Shown: positions 13,043 to 26,425, counted from the stretch's first letter. The stretch is 64,000 bases of DNA from Brasenia schreberi (GCA_036023115.1 JAYKKT010000064.1:10066001-10130000); one strand, 5' to 3'. Notes: a model not told the origin generated them from the letters alone. Numbers and translations: made by a program.

Positions 13043-13160
13043 AACGAGCAATAGCTCACTCGGTCAGGGGGGCGACGCACTAGTTGAAGGCCACGAGCTT
13101 GATACTCATGGAAGCATCTGGCTTCAGGCTTCAGCCTACCAGTTGCACCCCCAAAAAAAG
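13043..13160 (+). mobile_element. SINE, family S1 copy c
   Basis: The GAGCAATAGCTCACTCGG head and the AAGGCCACGAGCTTGATACTC segment match copy b at 7516. It ends in CCAGTTGCACCCCC and an A-rich tail. Only a weak flanking match (AAGCATTTCC versus AAGCATCCGA) is visible, so this copy is older or inserted without a clean TSD. Confidence 0.75.
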
Positions 13161-13370
13161 AACCAAGCATCCGAGATGACACAGGAAATGAACAGACATT
13201 TTAGGTTCAAAGGGCTGACATATTACTGGCAACCATAACAGGGAAGCAACAGGAAGCAATGGTTGTTTGATAATGAATCTAATCCTGTTCTTCATTACAT
13301 CTCTACGCAAACAGCCAACCTCATAATTACATGCTAATCTAAGAAAACAAAAGCAATTCAAACGAGTTGG

Positions 13371-13824
13371 GTCCTTAGACTCTACTCCTTATCTGGCCCA
13401 TCAATGACAACTTTCGGTAATCCATTCCTAAAAGATAACGTCTGGTACATAGAATTTAGAGCTTACTAGTCAAAGAGACATCGCAAAAAGCACTGAGCTT
13501 TAATGCCTACTGCATGTAGCTCCAAGTAGTGAACACCACAAGCATAGAACCACATGTTGAAAGCACCTTCTAATATGGGTTGAACTCCAGTCAGAGAGTC
13601 CTTAGACTCTAATCCTTATCTGGTCCATCAATGACAACTTTCGGTAATTCATTCCTAAACGATAACGTCTGGTACATAGAATTTAGAGCCTACTAGTCAA
13701 AGACACATCTTAAAAAGCACTGAGCTTCAATGCCTACTGCCTGTAGCTCCAAGGAGTGAACACCACAAGCATAGAACCACATGTTCAAAGCACCTTCTAA
13801 TATGGGTTGAACTCCAGTCAGAGA
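13371..13824 (+). repeat. Tandem duplication, 227-bp unit x2
   Basis: Direct repeat with period 227 bp: 13371-13597 and 13598-13824. The two units differ at only about a dozen positions by eye and start GTCCTTAGACTCTA. No long open frame runs through it, so it is a local segmental duplication, not a protein repeat. Confidence 0.95.
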
Positions 13825-15342
13825 GTCAAATCTCATGCTTTGGAACTACAGCATCAAAACCCAAAGAGCGAGTTGCACAATTCTTTATCCCTCCAGCAAA
13901 AGTGTATAGTGCACCAGTCATAAAACAACCAAACATCTGTCATAGAATGCTTAAAGATGATGCTTTTTTATGGCATCTCTATTATCTTGGTCAAGAAGTT
14001 ATTGTATCTAATTAATGCAAAGGAGCAGCGAAAATGCCAGCTCAACCGGCATATTGTGTGCTGTGCTGTATAGCTCTTAAATGAGAGATGAGCAGAGCAT
14101 CAATGAAGAACAGTACCATAGATGTTGGACCTACAGCAGCCGTAAGTATATATTGTTACTTGTAATCCCAATTTGGATGCATTTTGTAAATTAATTCTAC
14201 TAGTGAGAGGGATTGTGTGTGTGCGCGCAAGAGAGAGAGAGAGCAAAGAACAAGATCCAGGAAAATAATCAACAGAGAGAAGAGCAAATGTTAGGGACTA
14301 CAAAATGAACACTTAAGATACAGCTACATGGGGAATCAAATTATTTAAGTGACAAAGTGGGTTATACAGAACCTAATTTTCACTATTTTCACCAGAAAAC
14401 AATAAAATCAACACAAGAAAATAGTTTTAACAAAACCTTAACGTTTGGTGAATTCAAGAAGTAATTAAAGGTGTAAACGGTGCTTAACAAAATAAAGAAA
14501 GAAGGGGCAAAAACCTCCATCTTCACTCAAAAACTTAAGCACGCCTACTGTATACGGAAACCTGAATCATCATAACCTCATTCAGTAAAACCAAATCAAT
14601 CCCCAATCATGCACCAAAATACATGGATCTGAACTGTTCCCATCAAGCAGCCGACATATAATATGAACAATTAGGAGCGAAAGCAGAATATAAACCAGAT
14701 AAGTGCATTAGGAAACAATCTATATTACAACAAATAAATTGCAAAAATCCCTAGATTCACATCAAATTAATGACTTTTACATGTTTCAAGAGAAGAAATT
14801 ACAAGGATTCCTACTAAACCATAAGACATATATAATGAATGACATTTAGATATTAGAATAAAGGGGCAAGGTAGGGCAATACAGTTAGCAGTAAAGTTAC
14901 ACTTTAGCAACAAAACAGTGTCAAGGATCAAGCATGCCCATATGGAAATGTAAAGTTCTGCTGCTTCTGTTGCATCACTACTTGAAGAACCAGATGCAGT
15001 ACCTCCTTCAGAAATGAATAATCTCTATATCATCGTTATATCTAACAAGGACCGTGTGCCTTGGAAGCCTTTTTGTCTTTCCCTTGCTACAAGCCATGAG
15101 CCATATTCTAAACCTACCCATTCCTCTATTATTTCATTCTACTTGATAATGTTGCAATAAAAGTATGTACATGCTTGCCCTTCCACCTTACTCTGTTGCA
15201 CCCACAGTCAAAACCATACTTTGGATGCAGGACGAGATTTTGTTCAATTTGTACAACAGAAACAATGGTTATCAGATAAGTGTATCCTTATCTCTCCCCT
15301 CCTACTTTTGACAAGGATGGCTCCTACCACTAATACAATATA
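13825..15342. other. Region downstream of EXO70, no gene seen
   Basis: This includes the putative 3' UTR of the EXO70 gene, which reads leftward from 15343. A short GT/GA-rich stretch lies at 14214-14242. I see no clear poly(A) site and no other gene. Confidence 0.4.
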
Positions 15343-17385
15343 TCACATAACGGTGGGTGCCGTGCAAAACTGATTGGCCATTACAGCTGGATTGAGCTTC
15401 CCGTTTGAATGCTTGTCTTTCCCGCTAGAATATTTTGCAGGCTCCTGCTGAAAGAGGGATCCTAGCATCTTCTCCAAACTCTGAGGTGAGTACTTGGCAC
15501 ACTTGCTAGAGCATGTGTCCTGCTCAACCAAGGGCCCGTAATTCTGCATATAACTCCGGTAGACCGGAACAATGGCCTGAACAGCCATTTGACACATCTT
15601 CTCTCTAAGATCCTTCTCGGAGACAATCCAATTCATATGCTTCTTGTACAATTCATCAAATGCCTCATTGAATGCCTTGAGTCTCTTCTTCACCAAGTCC
15701 CGGGCGGTTGCCCTTCCACCCGAAAAGTAGATCAGCCCCTCGCGACTCAGTAAAGCTGGAAGCTTTGCCCATGTATCCTTGAAGTAATGGGTTGCAAAGA
15801 AATCCTTGTATTGTTCATGCTCCTGGAGCCAAGGAGCTCCCATTAGACTCCCGAGATTCGTCCCCTTGAAGTGCTTGTTGAAATGCCAATGGCAGTTCAC
15901 CATGAACAGATTCGCCAGCGCGGCGTCCTCATAAGCCTTCGACCATGTCTCTAAATTGGCCTCTAGAGCTCTAATCACATTCTGAATCGCTTCATTCAGA
16001 AGCCCTTCTTGAAATTTCTCCTTCTTCCAGCTCCGATGGATCACGAGTACCTGCGTGAGGAGCGGCCTATAATTGTCGCCTAACAGTTGGTTGCAGTACC
16101 CAGTGATGAAGCTCTCGAGCTTCGGCACGCTGCCATCAGCTGGTGGCGGCATTTGCCTCTGCAACTCCACCTGCACTATTAATTCCCAGAATATCTCGCA
16201 CACTCCATTAACCAATCTCTTGATCAGGTCGCGTGTGAGATTCTGGATCCCTTGGCATGCCTTCGACCGGAACAGCTTATTGAAGTCCAATCTGAGCTTG
16301 TTCAATGAGGCAAAGATATCGAGCATCTTGACGAGTTTGATGGGATCCTTCTTCGTCTCCGTAACCATCATCCCAAATTGGAGAAAATCGATCACTCCGG
16401 CCTGTTCAGAGATCTTCGCGAAGCAATCCGTCCAGGTCTCTGGCCCGACCCTCTCGAGAATGTCAGCGCATAGTCTGTACTCCATTTCCAACAAGTGCTT
16501 CACCGTGAACTCGAGATGCCGCCCCCATTGCGCGATGTAGCCTTCGATGCTCTGAACACCATCGAATTCTTCCGTCGAGATCTTAAGATAGTCAAGGTTC
16601 AACAACCGGACGCTCGACTGCGCATTCTCGCTACGCACCTCCGTGTAGATCTCAAAGCACCGATCAAGCCTGCCATTCGCCGTCAAACGGTCGAGGATCG
16701 CCTGAAGTTTCTGCATGACAACGCTCGGTATCGGCGACGGCGCAATGCAGGGTCTGTCATTCTCGCTGACGGGTTTCGGCATCTGGAGAGGGGGAGCGCC
16801 GTGGTCGACGAGAAGTAGCCGGAATTCACCCTCCAGCTTGTCGAGGGCGACATCGAGCAGACCGCCGTCGAGGCGTCGGGTGTGCTCGTCAACGTCGGGT
16901 CCCTGCAGCTCCTCGAGACAATGCAGGGACTTCTTCAGGTTAGAGAGAAACCGGTCGTCAGCGACAGAATTGTCCTCCAAATACTCGGCGATGTCGCCGA
17001 GCCACTGGATCGCGAGACCGCAATTCTCTTCGAGGAACTTGAGCGCCTCTTCGAGTCGCTTGATGACGGAGAGATAGCCAAGGAGGTCGGAACGAGGATC
17101 GGAAAGAAGCGAGTGCTCTAGGCCGTGCACGGCATCGAACACCTTCAGAACGGCCGCAGCCGGGCCGATGGCCCGGTCGATGTGGCCGCCAACGGCAACG
17201 AGGGCATCTCTCTGTGCGCGAATAGGCCGCACGGCCGCCTCGAGCACTGGGAGCCGCTGGTTAATCTCCTCTAGGCGCGGTCCCGCCCGGTCGAGCGCTG
17301 CAGATAGCGACTTCGATTTGTCCACGCAGAGTCGCAACGATCGCCTCGTTGCCAACAAAGAATCGATCTCTCTCATTCCCCTCAA
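15343..17385 (-). CDS. EXO70G: Exocyst subunit EXO70, G-type, intronless
   Basis: Single-exon gene of 680 codons. EXO70 proteins are subunits of the exocyst, which tethers secretory vesicles to the plasma membrane and binds phosphoinositides through a C-terminal basic surface. The N-terminal 130 residues contain the PRLEEINQRLPVLEAAVRPI and GPAAAVLKVFDAVHGLE blocks that I associate with the plant EXO70G group, next to a coiled-coil-like start (RRSLRLCVDKSKSLSAALDR). From about residue 270 the protein follows the Exo70 helical-rod domain, including a YIAQWGRHLEFTVKHLLEME segment, HWHFNKHFKG and a C-terminal SPQSLEKMLGSLFQ block. Most plant EXO70 paralogues outside the A group lack introns, as here. 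No stop or frameshift interrupts it. The chosen ATG starts MRGMREIDSLL; the second Met three codons later is an equally good start. Coding GC content is higher than in the flanks. Subgroup assignment rests on motif memory. Confidence 0.93.
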   Translation of the reverse strand: MRGMREIDSLLATRRSLRLCVDKSKSLSAALDRAGPRLEEINQRLPVLEAAVRPIRAQRDALVAVGGHIDRAIGPAAAVLKVFDAVHGLEHSLLSDPRSDLLGYLSVIKRLEEALKFLEENCGLAIQWLGDIAEYLEDNSVADDRFLSNLKKSLHCLEELQGPDVDEHTRRLDGGLLDVALDKLEGEFRLLLVDHGAPPLQMPKPVSENDRPCIAPSPIPSVVMQKLQAILDRLTANGRLDRCFEIYTEVRSENAQSSVRLLNLDYLKISTEEFDGVQSIEGYIAQWGRHLEFTVKHLLEMEYRLCADILERVGPETWTDCFAKISEQAGVIDFLQFGMMVTETKKDPIKLVKMLDIFASLNKLRLDFNKLFRSKACQGIQNLTRDLIKRLVNGVCEIFWELIVQVELQRQMPPPADGSVPKLESFITGYCNQLLGDNYRPLLTQVLVIHRSWKKEKFQEGLLNEAIQNVIRALEANLETWSKAYEDAALANLFMVNCHWHFNKHFKGTNLGSLMGAPWLQEHEQYKDFFATHYFKDTWAKLPALLSREGLIYFSGGRATARDLVKKRLKAFNEAFDELYKKHMNWIVSEKDLREKMCQMAVQAIVPVYRSYMQNYGPLVEQDTCSSKCAKYSPQSLEKMLGSLFQQEPAKYSSGKDKHSNGKLNPAVMANQFCTAPTVM

Positions 17386-17413
17386 TGCCCCAAGAGAGAG
17401 AGAGAGAGAGAGT
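17386..17413 (-). repeat. (CT)n tract just upstream of EXO70 start
   Basis: On the sense strand of EXO70 a CT-dinucleotide run ends a few bases before the ATG. CT-rich runs are common in plant 5' UTRs. It would lie in the leader if transcription starts upstream of 17415. Confidence 0.85.
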
Positions 17414-17460
17414 ACTTCAGCTACAACTTTGCTCTTTCTGAATTCGTCTTTGCGACGAAC

Positions 17461-17640
17461 AGAAATCTCAAAAATCTGCCACTTGAGAAGTTAGGAAATG
17501 GACTTTAAAGAAGAAAGATGGATTTTTGCGGCTATTTTTGCTTGAGTTTGTAATTCTCATCTGCCAACCACAAGAGAGATCTCATGAACCTGCCATTTGA
17601 GACAGCCAGAAAAGGATTCTGCATGAAGAAAGGACGGATT
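17461..17640. repeat. Imperfect duplication in EXO70 upstream region
   Basis: The segment near 17461-17525 and the one near 17575-17640 share the order AGAxATCTCA, CTGCCAxTTGAGA, GAAxxGGA and AAGAAAGxxGGATT. It looks like an old local duplication of about 65 bp in the leader or proximal promoter of EXO70. Confidence 0.55.
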
Positions 17641-19547
17641 GAAGTCAACCGGGGAAGCTGGGGAATTCGGACTGCATTTTCCCAACAAATTCTCAACACC
17701 CCACTTGACCCTTTGAATCTCCTTCTGCTTTCTCAACAAAAAGAAATAAAAAAAAGAGAGGGTGTCTTTCCTTTGAATCTTCTGTTGGCGGATCGGTGGT
17801 AGATTTGGGGTTCCTTGTTTTCGTACTTGGCTGCTGCAGCCAAGATGCTGATGTCGAGGATGACGATGGTCGATGGTTCTGGATTGGAAGAGAGAGAGAG
17901 GGGTTAGGGTTCGAGCGCAGTGGACAGGAACAGTGCAAGTGAGGAAGAGGACCAAAAGATGATAATACATAACAACGCTTTACTGTCACCCTTTTATTTA
18001 TTCGTCTTGTTTTCCGTCAAAACTGATATTTCATGATATTAAATTGAGATGAACTTGTAAGAGAGACAATGTTGACCAAAAGAGCATACATCATACAAAG
18101 AAAGTGGGACATTCCAAACTATGTCCAATATGATATTTCTAAAACATATGTATGTAATAAGCTATTGAGTTCTTTGATGGAGTATGATTTGTTCAACGTG
18201 GTGTGAGTGGAAATCGCTATTCCCATAAGGAAGTTTTTGAGAATTAGGGCAATGAATTGTGTGAAAATTTATAATGACTCTTTATCAATCATATATATAT
18301 ATATGTTTTATAGTACTTCGTATGATGATAGAACTTCCAAAATACGAAATTAAGTACATGCACTTAAAATGTGATTAGATACAACAACTTGCTGTTTCAA
18401 TTTGAATCATGCATCTCTTTTTATGGTCATAGTGCATTTTGCATCAGATTTTTAGGGGTATTCATGGTTCGCTTTGGTTCCATTCTAATCTCAACCTTGA
18501 ACCAAACCGCAAAATCGAACTGGTTCGGTTCTAAAACCACTTATTTAAGAGTTTGTGTAAACATCATCGTGAGTGACACCTTTTAAAAAAATTAATATCA
18601 TGTGGTCAGTGACCACATATCCGATATTAACATCAGATCTCAGCTAAAAGGCCAAGAAAAAATATGTTTTGTTCAAACCCTTAAACCATAAAATGTCATG
18701 GATCCCCACACTCCATCTTTCTTGTCAAATACTAACAATTTTCTTTCTTAAAAAGTTTTTCCAGCAGCTTGGTTTGCTTCGGTTTTATCATTAGAACTGT
18801 GAACCAAACCATCTAGTATTTCTCCTATTAAAACCGAACCGAACTAAACTATTTGCACGACCTTCTCTCTCTCCACTTAAAATTTATATAATACATTTAA
18901 TTTATTTGTGAAATCCTCGACAATTACATCTGAATTAAAAGTAGAGATTAATCCACATTTCTTGTCTTTATATTGTTCATATGCTTAGTGAATAATTATG
19001 GCCTACACTGTTTTCTCATAGTCAGAATCACTTCCCTCTCCAAAAGAGTTGGTTTTCCATATAATGCTAACTTTATTGAAAAGGGTCCAAGTTGTAGTTA
19101 CTGACTGAAATGACTCTCAACTATAAAACTATGTTTGATTTGGAGAACAACAAGTCATTCTAGTTCACGTCCTGAAAAACTAAACATGGACAATATGCTA
19201 ATTTTTTTGTCGATCTCAGTTTAATTCGTGACAACTTATATAATAAATCATTTATTCACCAAAACAAGTGGCTCTTCTTTTATTACTCAAATGAATGTCT
19301 CAGCACTTTAAGGATTGCATTTGAAGACTCCCTTGCCAGTTGACTCTAGTGCCAAAGCATGTGCCTCAAAAAATTGTTGTTCTTTTTTTAATCTCTTTAT
19401 ATATATATATATATATATAAAGAGAGTAAGAAACCCATTACAATGGTTCAATATTTGAGATGAATGATTAAAATATGAAGCATTTAATAAATAATATAGT
19501 ACAAAGTACAATAGTCATTCTAATCTAATCTTCACTATTGGTGATGC
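17641..19547. other. EXO70 upstream and intergenic DNA
   Basis: No further gene seen. A GA-rich stretch at about 17888-17902 could be promoter-proximal. 18.46-18.86 kb is rich in GGTTCGGTT-like words at both ends, with a plain centre, and may be a MITE relic. Confidence 0.4.
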
Positions 19548-19935
19548 TCAAACTCATGTTTAAATTCACTCAAATATTTCTATTGTTTCATTCATGTTTA
19601 AATTCATTCAAATATCTCTACTGTTTCATTGATATAATAAACGGTAATATTTAAATATGAAAAACGAAATATATGGTTGTGCATTAAATGCAGTAAAAAA
19701 ATACAGCAGTACATTGCACTTTTTAGATTCAAATATTGATTATCAATATATATATATATATACTCAAACTCATTCGTGTTTAAATTCACTCAAATATCCC
19801 CAGCATTTGATTAATATCAATGATAAAGATTTGAATGCTAAAAATGAAATATATGATTGTGCATTAAACGTTAAGTACAAAAAATACAATAGTATATTTT
19901 ATTTTTTAAATTTAAATATTGATTGTCAATCATGT
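19548..19935 (+). repeat. Diverged tandem repeat, unit about 180 bp
   Basis: Two long units (about 19590-19745 and 19768-19932) and a partial first unit (19548-19589) share GTTTAAATTCAxTCAAATAT, GAAATATATGxTTGTGCATT, AAAAAATAC and AAATATTGATTxTCAAT blocks. AT-rich and non-coding. Confidence 0.8.
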
Positions 19936-21800
19936 TAATTGAATCATGAAAATATATATATCCCTACATTACACACACACACACACATATATATATATAT
20001 CCTTAATATTAACACAACACATATCAAACTGTTGATCAATATTAACACGAGGATCAATATTATTAACATTAATCTCTCACTCACACACTCTCTCTCCCTC
20101 TCTCTCTATATATGTATATAGGTAGATAGATAGATAGATATACATCTATATATATAACTAAAAAGAGGAATCCATTTCGGTGGATACTGAATCATCTGAG
20201 TTCTTTTAATAAAGGATGTGGAATACACTCAATTGCTTTTCCAAGAAAGTGAAGCGAAGGGAAACAAAGAAAAGGTACGGGGGATGACTACGTCGGCCCA
20301 GAGCACGTGTACCACCATCACATGGTCCCTATTTGGATCCTCAGATCCAATAACCAATGAGTCCATATTGTTGTGGGTCCGAAAACCAAGTGGTTCGAAT
20401 AGTAGACACATGATACGGAAGGAAAACTGGACATCAACATGACCCGAAAAATTCGTGTTCATGTCTACCCGAACATAAGGAGGTGCAAAAATAGAATGTT
20501 GGGTTTACCTGTTTTTGACAAAATAGTTGACACTAGAAATTGTCACCTTGCAAACGCTGTGTGGTTTCAATCGAAACCAAACCAGGTCAAGAATTGATCA
20601 AACTGGGATCACCCGGTTTAGTTCCGGTTTCATCTTCTACAAAACCAGAACTATGCCGAAATTGGAACTGGTGGATTCAAGTTATTGGTCCATTTTGTTA
20701 TTTTTTAATTTTCAAAACTTTTAAGGATTTATTCCGATTATGAATGGTTTAGGACTCAAATAGAAACAAAACCGGCGGTTTTGAACAAGAACTAGAACTC
20801 TCTTAGTCCTTGTTTGGTTTCGGTCCTTAGTTCCAAGAAAACCAAAACCGATCATGCCTGGATGATATCACAAACGGCATGACTAAAATCATGCAAGATC
20901 CGAGCTTGTATAGGTTCATGTTTGTGTGTGTGTGCGCGCGCGCATGTGCATCTCAAATGGTGGGCCCAGATCTTCTCCCTAAGCACGTTCATGTAAATAT
21001 TCTGTCCTGAGCCGTCAGATTCATAAAATCATTTTGGTCCGGGATCATGAAGAACAAATCTGGACCTTCAAAAGTCTGAAGATCAAGGGTCACACGTACA
21101 GGTGTATCTACTAACCTAAGTACGAAAATCTGAGTGGAATTTAAGACAACCAATTTGTCGGTGCTTGTTTTCTTCCCAGTTAATGCGTACGAAGAGGAAC
21201 ACCTCAGTTATGGGGATGGCAATTGACCCGGCCCGATAAACCTCGGTTATCGGACTGATCCAAATGCATTTTGGTTGAATCAGCTGACCTGAAACTCATC
21301 TGTTTAACAACCGGATTTGGATATGGTTCAAGTTTTCCTGGACAAACCTAAGCATACCCAACCTGATCTAAGGTATATCTTTCCTATAATATATATAGGA
21401 AAATTGAGAGTTGCTAGACACCTTTTCATGCCAAACTCTATTAGACAATTTATGTTGTCCGTACAACGCAAATTGAGTTGCTCATCAATATTGATACAAG
21501 GATTGATGTCATTTAATAGATGTAATGCGAGATGAGTGCTTTAATCACTATCATCAAATCGATCACATAGATTATAGTGATAATCAAGCAATGTCTAGCA
21601 TTGGAGGTTATTTAACAACTTCTACTCTCTTTATATATATAGGTAGGTACTCATAAATTCATGATATCTTTGGGTGAAATGTCTTTATTTTTTGATTTAT
21701 TAGATGAACCATCGAGCTACTAAAAAAGTTAACCCTTCCATTTGAATGGTGAAAATGTTTATGCAATATTATGTACCGAAAGATATTACATATTTAACAA
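19936..21800. other. Intergenic DNA, nothing recognised
   Basis: Contains CA, TA, CT and GATA short repeats at 19969-20150 and a GGTTTCGGTT-type tract at about 20560-20860. No gene seen. Confidence 0.4.
20923..20951. other. Alternating Pu-Py tract, Z-DNA candidate
   Basis: Twenty-nine bases alternate strictly between pyrimidine and purine: (TG)n, then a CG run, then CATGTGCAT. Such tracts are established as the easiest sequences to flip to Z-DNA under negative supercoiling. No function is shown here. Confidence 0.7.
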
Positions 21801-23223
<1,423 letters not shown>

Positions 23224-23229
23224 ATTTTT

Positions 23230-23267
23230 GTAACGCTTAAGCGTTACTGCACAGGCTGTGCAGTAAC
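23230..23267. repeat. Two overlapping palindromes at LTR start
   Basis: GTAACGCTTAAGCGTTAC (23230-23247) is a perfect 18-bp palindrome. It shares its last GTTAC with a second, 25-bp palindrome at 23243-23267 (arms GTTACTGCACAG and CTGTGCAGTAAC around a single G). Either could form a hairpin or bind a dimeric factor. Confidence 0.95.
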
Positions 23268-23278
23268 AACCATGTAAG

Positions 23279-23307
23279 ATGAAGGGCTTATAAAAGGGGC
23301 CCTTCAT
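23279..23307 (+). promoter_or_regulatory. TATA box inside a hairpin (solo LTR promoter)
   Basis: TATAAAA at 23289-23295 is enclosed by perfect 9-bp inverted arms, ATGAAGGGC (23279-23287) and GCCCTTCAT (23299-23307). A TATA box is expected at the U3/R boundary of an LTR. Confidence 0.75.
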
Positions 23308-25108
23308 ACTATATTGTTCAGGGAGTTGGGGCAGTCTCGAACCAGCCGGAAAACGAGAGGAATCGGCCGGAATCCGGTAAGTTGACTTATTTTTCAGATT
23401 TTTGTTTTTTCTTTCTAATTTTTGATGAAAAACTTATTGAAAATCATCGTTTTGGGCTTGGATTGGAGGTTTGAGGTAGAACTAAGCGTTTTGGTGGGGT
23501 AGGTAGGCAATGGCGTCGATTTGGCCGGAAAACGGTTGTGATTCGCTGGAAACCGATGATGATGCCAAAAAAAAAAAAAAAAACTTTTGGGAATGTCCTT
23601 CATTTCCGTGTTGTGTCGTGTCTGGATTGTCATGAATCGACATTGGTTCGTGTCGTGTCCTCGTGTCGCGTGTTAAGAACCAGTTCTGTGTCAAAATAGG
23701 TTCTATGTCGGAAATGGGTCTAGTTTGGGTCGTGCCTTGAAATGGGTTTCTGGGTTAAGAATAAGACCTGTGTCAGTAGTTACAGGTTCTGTGTTGATAC
23801 AGTGTCACAAACTATCTATTGTGTCACTCATTCGGATTAGGTATGAAATTGGGTATCGATTTGGATCTCGGATAGCTTAAACGGATCCAAATTGGGGTTT
23901 GGGATTCGATTTGGATATAGTTTGTTTCGTTAGACTTATAGTTAAATAAATTTTAATGTTTCAATTATTTGTAATTGTTTAGAGATTAAAATTGGAGGAT
24001 TTGGTGGTGATAAGAGTGACCGAGCAGTTTGGGGACTGGATCTTAGCGTTCCTTCAGGTAGGGGGTTATGCATTATTTTACAGAACCATGCTAGAAGTGA
24101 TTTTACTATTTTAGATAGATTTAAATGTGCATGATTGATAACTGTTTTATTGATGTTTGTGAAATGTTATTCGCAATTATGGGTTATTTGATATGCTTTT
24201 CAAATAGAACATGTTTATGACACTGTTTGATAAAGAGCATGTTTTGATATGCATGTGTTGTATGAACATGGTATTTAAATGTTGTGTGGATATGAGTTTG
24301 ATTTTGGATATTCGTAGGATCTGGATATGATTTGTGAATGTGATGAACTGTAATTGGTTTTAGAAATGTAATGATGTGTGAATATACGAGCCGTACTTGT
24401 GTGGTTTGTGTGGGGTCTCTAGAGACTTGCAGGTCCCTCGGGCGATCCGGCTTGGGGCGAATACAGGGTGTGTTCCCAAGCACTCTGCAGTGAGAGTCGG
24501 CGTGGTTACCGTCGTGGACGGGGTTACCGAGGTCACATTAGGGAGGGCCGGACGACTCCCGTGGCCTTTGGGGCAGACACAATATGGGCTGTAATTATCG
24601 AAACTAATGATGTGTGTGCGTGTGTGAGTGTGTGCGTATGAATTTGAGATCATGATTTCAAGGTAAATATGTTTGTTATGAAATGATTGTGAAACTATGC
24701 ATGCTTTTAGTATGTTTTCTGTTTAAAGATGTTTAACCTCCCTACTGAGCTATGTATAGGAGCTCACCCTATTATTTTACAACTCATCCTAAAGCTAGCA
24801 CTTCGAAGGCATACGGAGCAGAGTAGGAGTTTGATAGAGCAGCATTTTTATTTTAGATGATATGATAAGTGTTGAATAATTTAGAAAGTCTTTTATTCGG
24901 GGTTATTGTTAGGTGGGCCTCGCACCATTTTGGACGTGTTGTTTAGAACTTCGATATGAATATTTATTTCAGTTAGATATTTCTTGAGTTTGAATTAAAT
25001 TGGTATTGTATTTGTTTAATGCTCACCATCACGCCCGTGCGAGAAGCGGCCACGTGGCATCGGCTCGGGCCGGGTCGTGGTCGCGACTCGGGCGGGTGTG
25101 ACAATTTT

Positions 25109-25249
25109 TATTGTTCAAGATGAATAATAGAGATTTAAATTAAATTTTATATTTAATACATTATGTGTATTAAATATAAAATATTCAAATCTTTACCATT
25201 GATACGATTGATGAGGATGTTTGTACATCAAAAGACATTATATAACTAA

Positions 25250-25280
<31 letters not shown>

Positions 25281-25552
25281 CTCTGGAACACTTCATCTTC
25301 CTACCATAACTTTTAATTTTTTAGAGGACGAGATGGAGTCTTTGTTTATCATGTGCTATGATAATAATTAACTCAATATAAACTAGATCATTAGTTATTG
25401 TTTTCTTCTAACACTTTATTGTTTTATTTTTTATATTTTTACAATCTACTTTATCATTTTTTATTAAAATTTCTTTTGATTATTTATCTAAATATTTCAA
25501 TCATTTAAATGATTTTCTAACATTTAATTAATTATATATACTTTTTCCAGCA
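25109..25552. other. AT-rich intergenic DNA
   Basis: A (GA)n tract lies at 25253-25280. Nothing else recognised. Confidence 0.45.
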
Positions 25553-25690
25553 AAATATATCATCGAAAAAGGACATCGACTAATCGGGTTCGAGTCGAGT
25601 GAGCCCACACTATAGAGTAAACAAAGCTCTAACGGCACTCGTTTTCTCCATTCACATGATTGAAACTCGAGATCTCGCTTAAGGGGGAAC
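25553..25690 (-). mobile_element. SINE, family S3 (Au-like body)
   Basis: On the minus strand the order is GAGATCTCGAGTTTCAATCA (box B region), GTGAATGGAGAAAACGAGTG, GTTAGAGCTTTG, GTGGGCTCACTCGACTCGAA and CCCGATTAGTCGATG. I recognise this order from a common plant SINE type. A related but diverged copy is at 2780, and a short fragment with the same middle (CATGTGAACGGAG on the minus strand) lies near 47190-47215. TSD not found. Confidence 0.65.
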
Positions 25691-26183
25691 AAATGGCCAA
25701 GCACTTCGAAACAACCAAGCATTTGGTGGTTCTTTTTACTTTTTAAGTCAAAGAAGTCACACCAAACATCCGTACAAAGCAGTGGGTGGCCGGCTCCATG
25801 GTCCGAGCCCATTTTAACCGGTCAAGGTTGCTGTACTACCTAGACGTTCGGTTTCGACGTAAATTCGAACTACTTTACCCAACGCGCACATTGAATGCAA
25901 GGAATCGAAGACAAAACGAGGAACGCAAAACTAAGTTTGATGATGCCACTGACGCAAGCAGTAAGGAATATAATTCTTTGTAGGAAAGCAAACCACTAAA
26001 GATTAGTCAACCAAGCAAAAGCTTTCACTTTTTATAATTTGGTTCCACAGATCACGATGAAAGAGAAAGCAAAGAACTCTCAGCTCGAAATTTACAGGAT
26101 TTCTTTTCCTAGGAAAGTCATTCTCATCTCTAACGATTCTTCTAATTTTTTTTCATCAAACGAGGAAAAGGAAAAGAAGCGAG
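25691..26183. other. Downstream of WRKY, no other gene seen
   Basis: Probably includes the WRKY 3' UTR, since the gene reads leftward and ends at 26184. No other coding signal. Confidence 0.45.
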
Positions 26184-26425
26184 TTAGGAGAGAAGCATCT
26201 GCTGCGCTCCAGACGATTCGAATACGAGACCTGCGCTTCTGTCAGCCAGAGAATGGCGATGCTCGCCCTCATACGTAACAATGAGCATCGACGGATCGTC
26301 GGAAGCCCTCTCGACGTGCTTTCTTGCGGGGCAGCCTCTTACGCTACTGCATTTGTAGTATCCTCTGTATCACAAATTACATAAAACAGATTCGAGTCAA
26401 TCTCCTTCTTTCTCTTCACACACAC

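Larger units (their letters stand above)
23229..25103 (+). mobile_element. Solo LTR, 1875 bp, Ty3/gypsy-like
   Basis: The segment starts TGTAACG and ends GTGTGACA, so it has the TG...CA ends of an LTR with short inverted termini. It is flanked by the 5-bp TSD ATTTT at 23224-23228 and 25104-25108. A TATA box lies 60 bp inside, and the 3' end is GC-rich (CACGCCCGTGCG, GGGCGGGTGTGACA), which I associate with long gypsy LTRs of the Tekay/Del type. No second LTR, PBS or coding region is attached, so recombination between two LTRs probably removed the rest. The family name is inference; the TSD and ends are seen directly. Confidence 0.85.

Noticed and set aside
16073..17121. Several plus-strand frames of 100-155 codons
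   Set aside because: Shadows of the EXO70 coding region on the opposite strand, caused by its high GC content.
17557..17970. 137-codon minus-strand open frame upstream of EXO70
   Set aside because: No domain, a low-complexity middle, and it overlaps the probable leader and promoter of EXO70. More likely chance.
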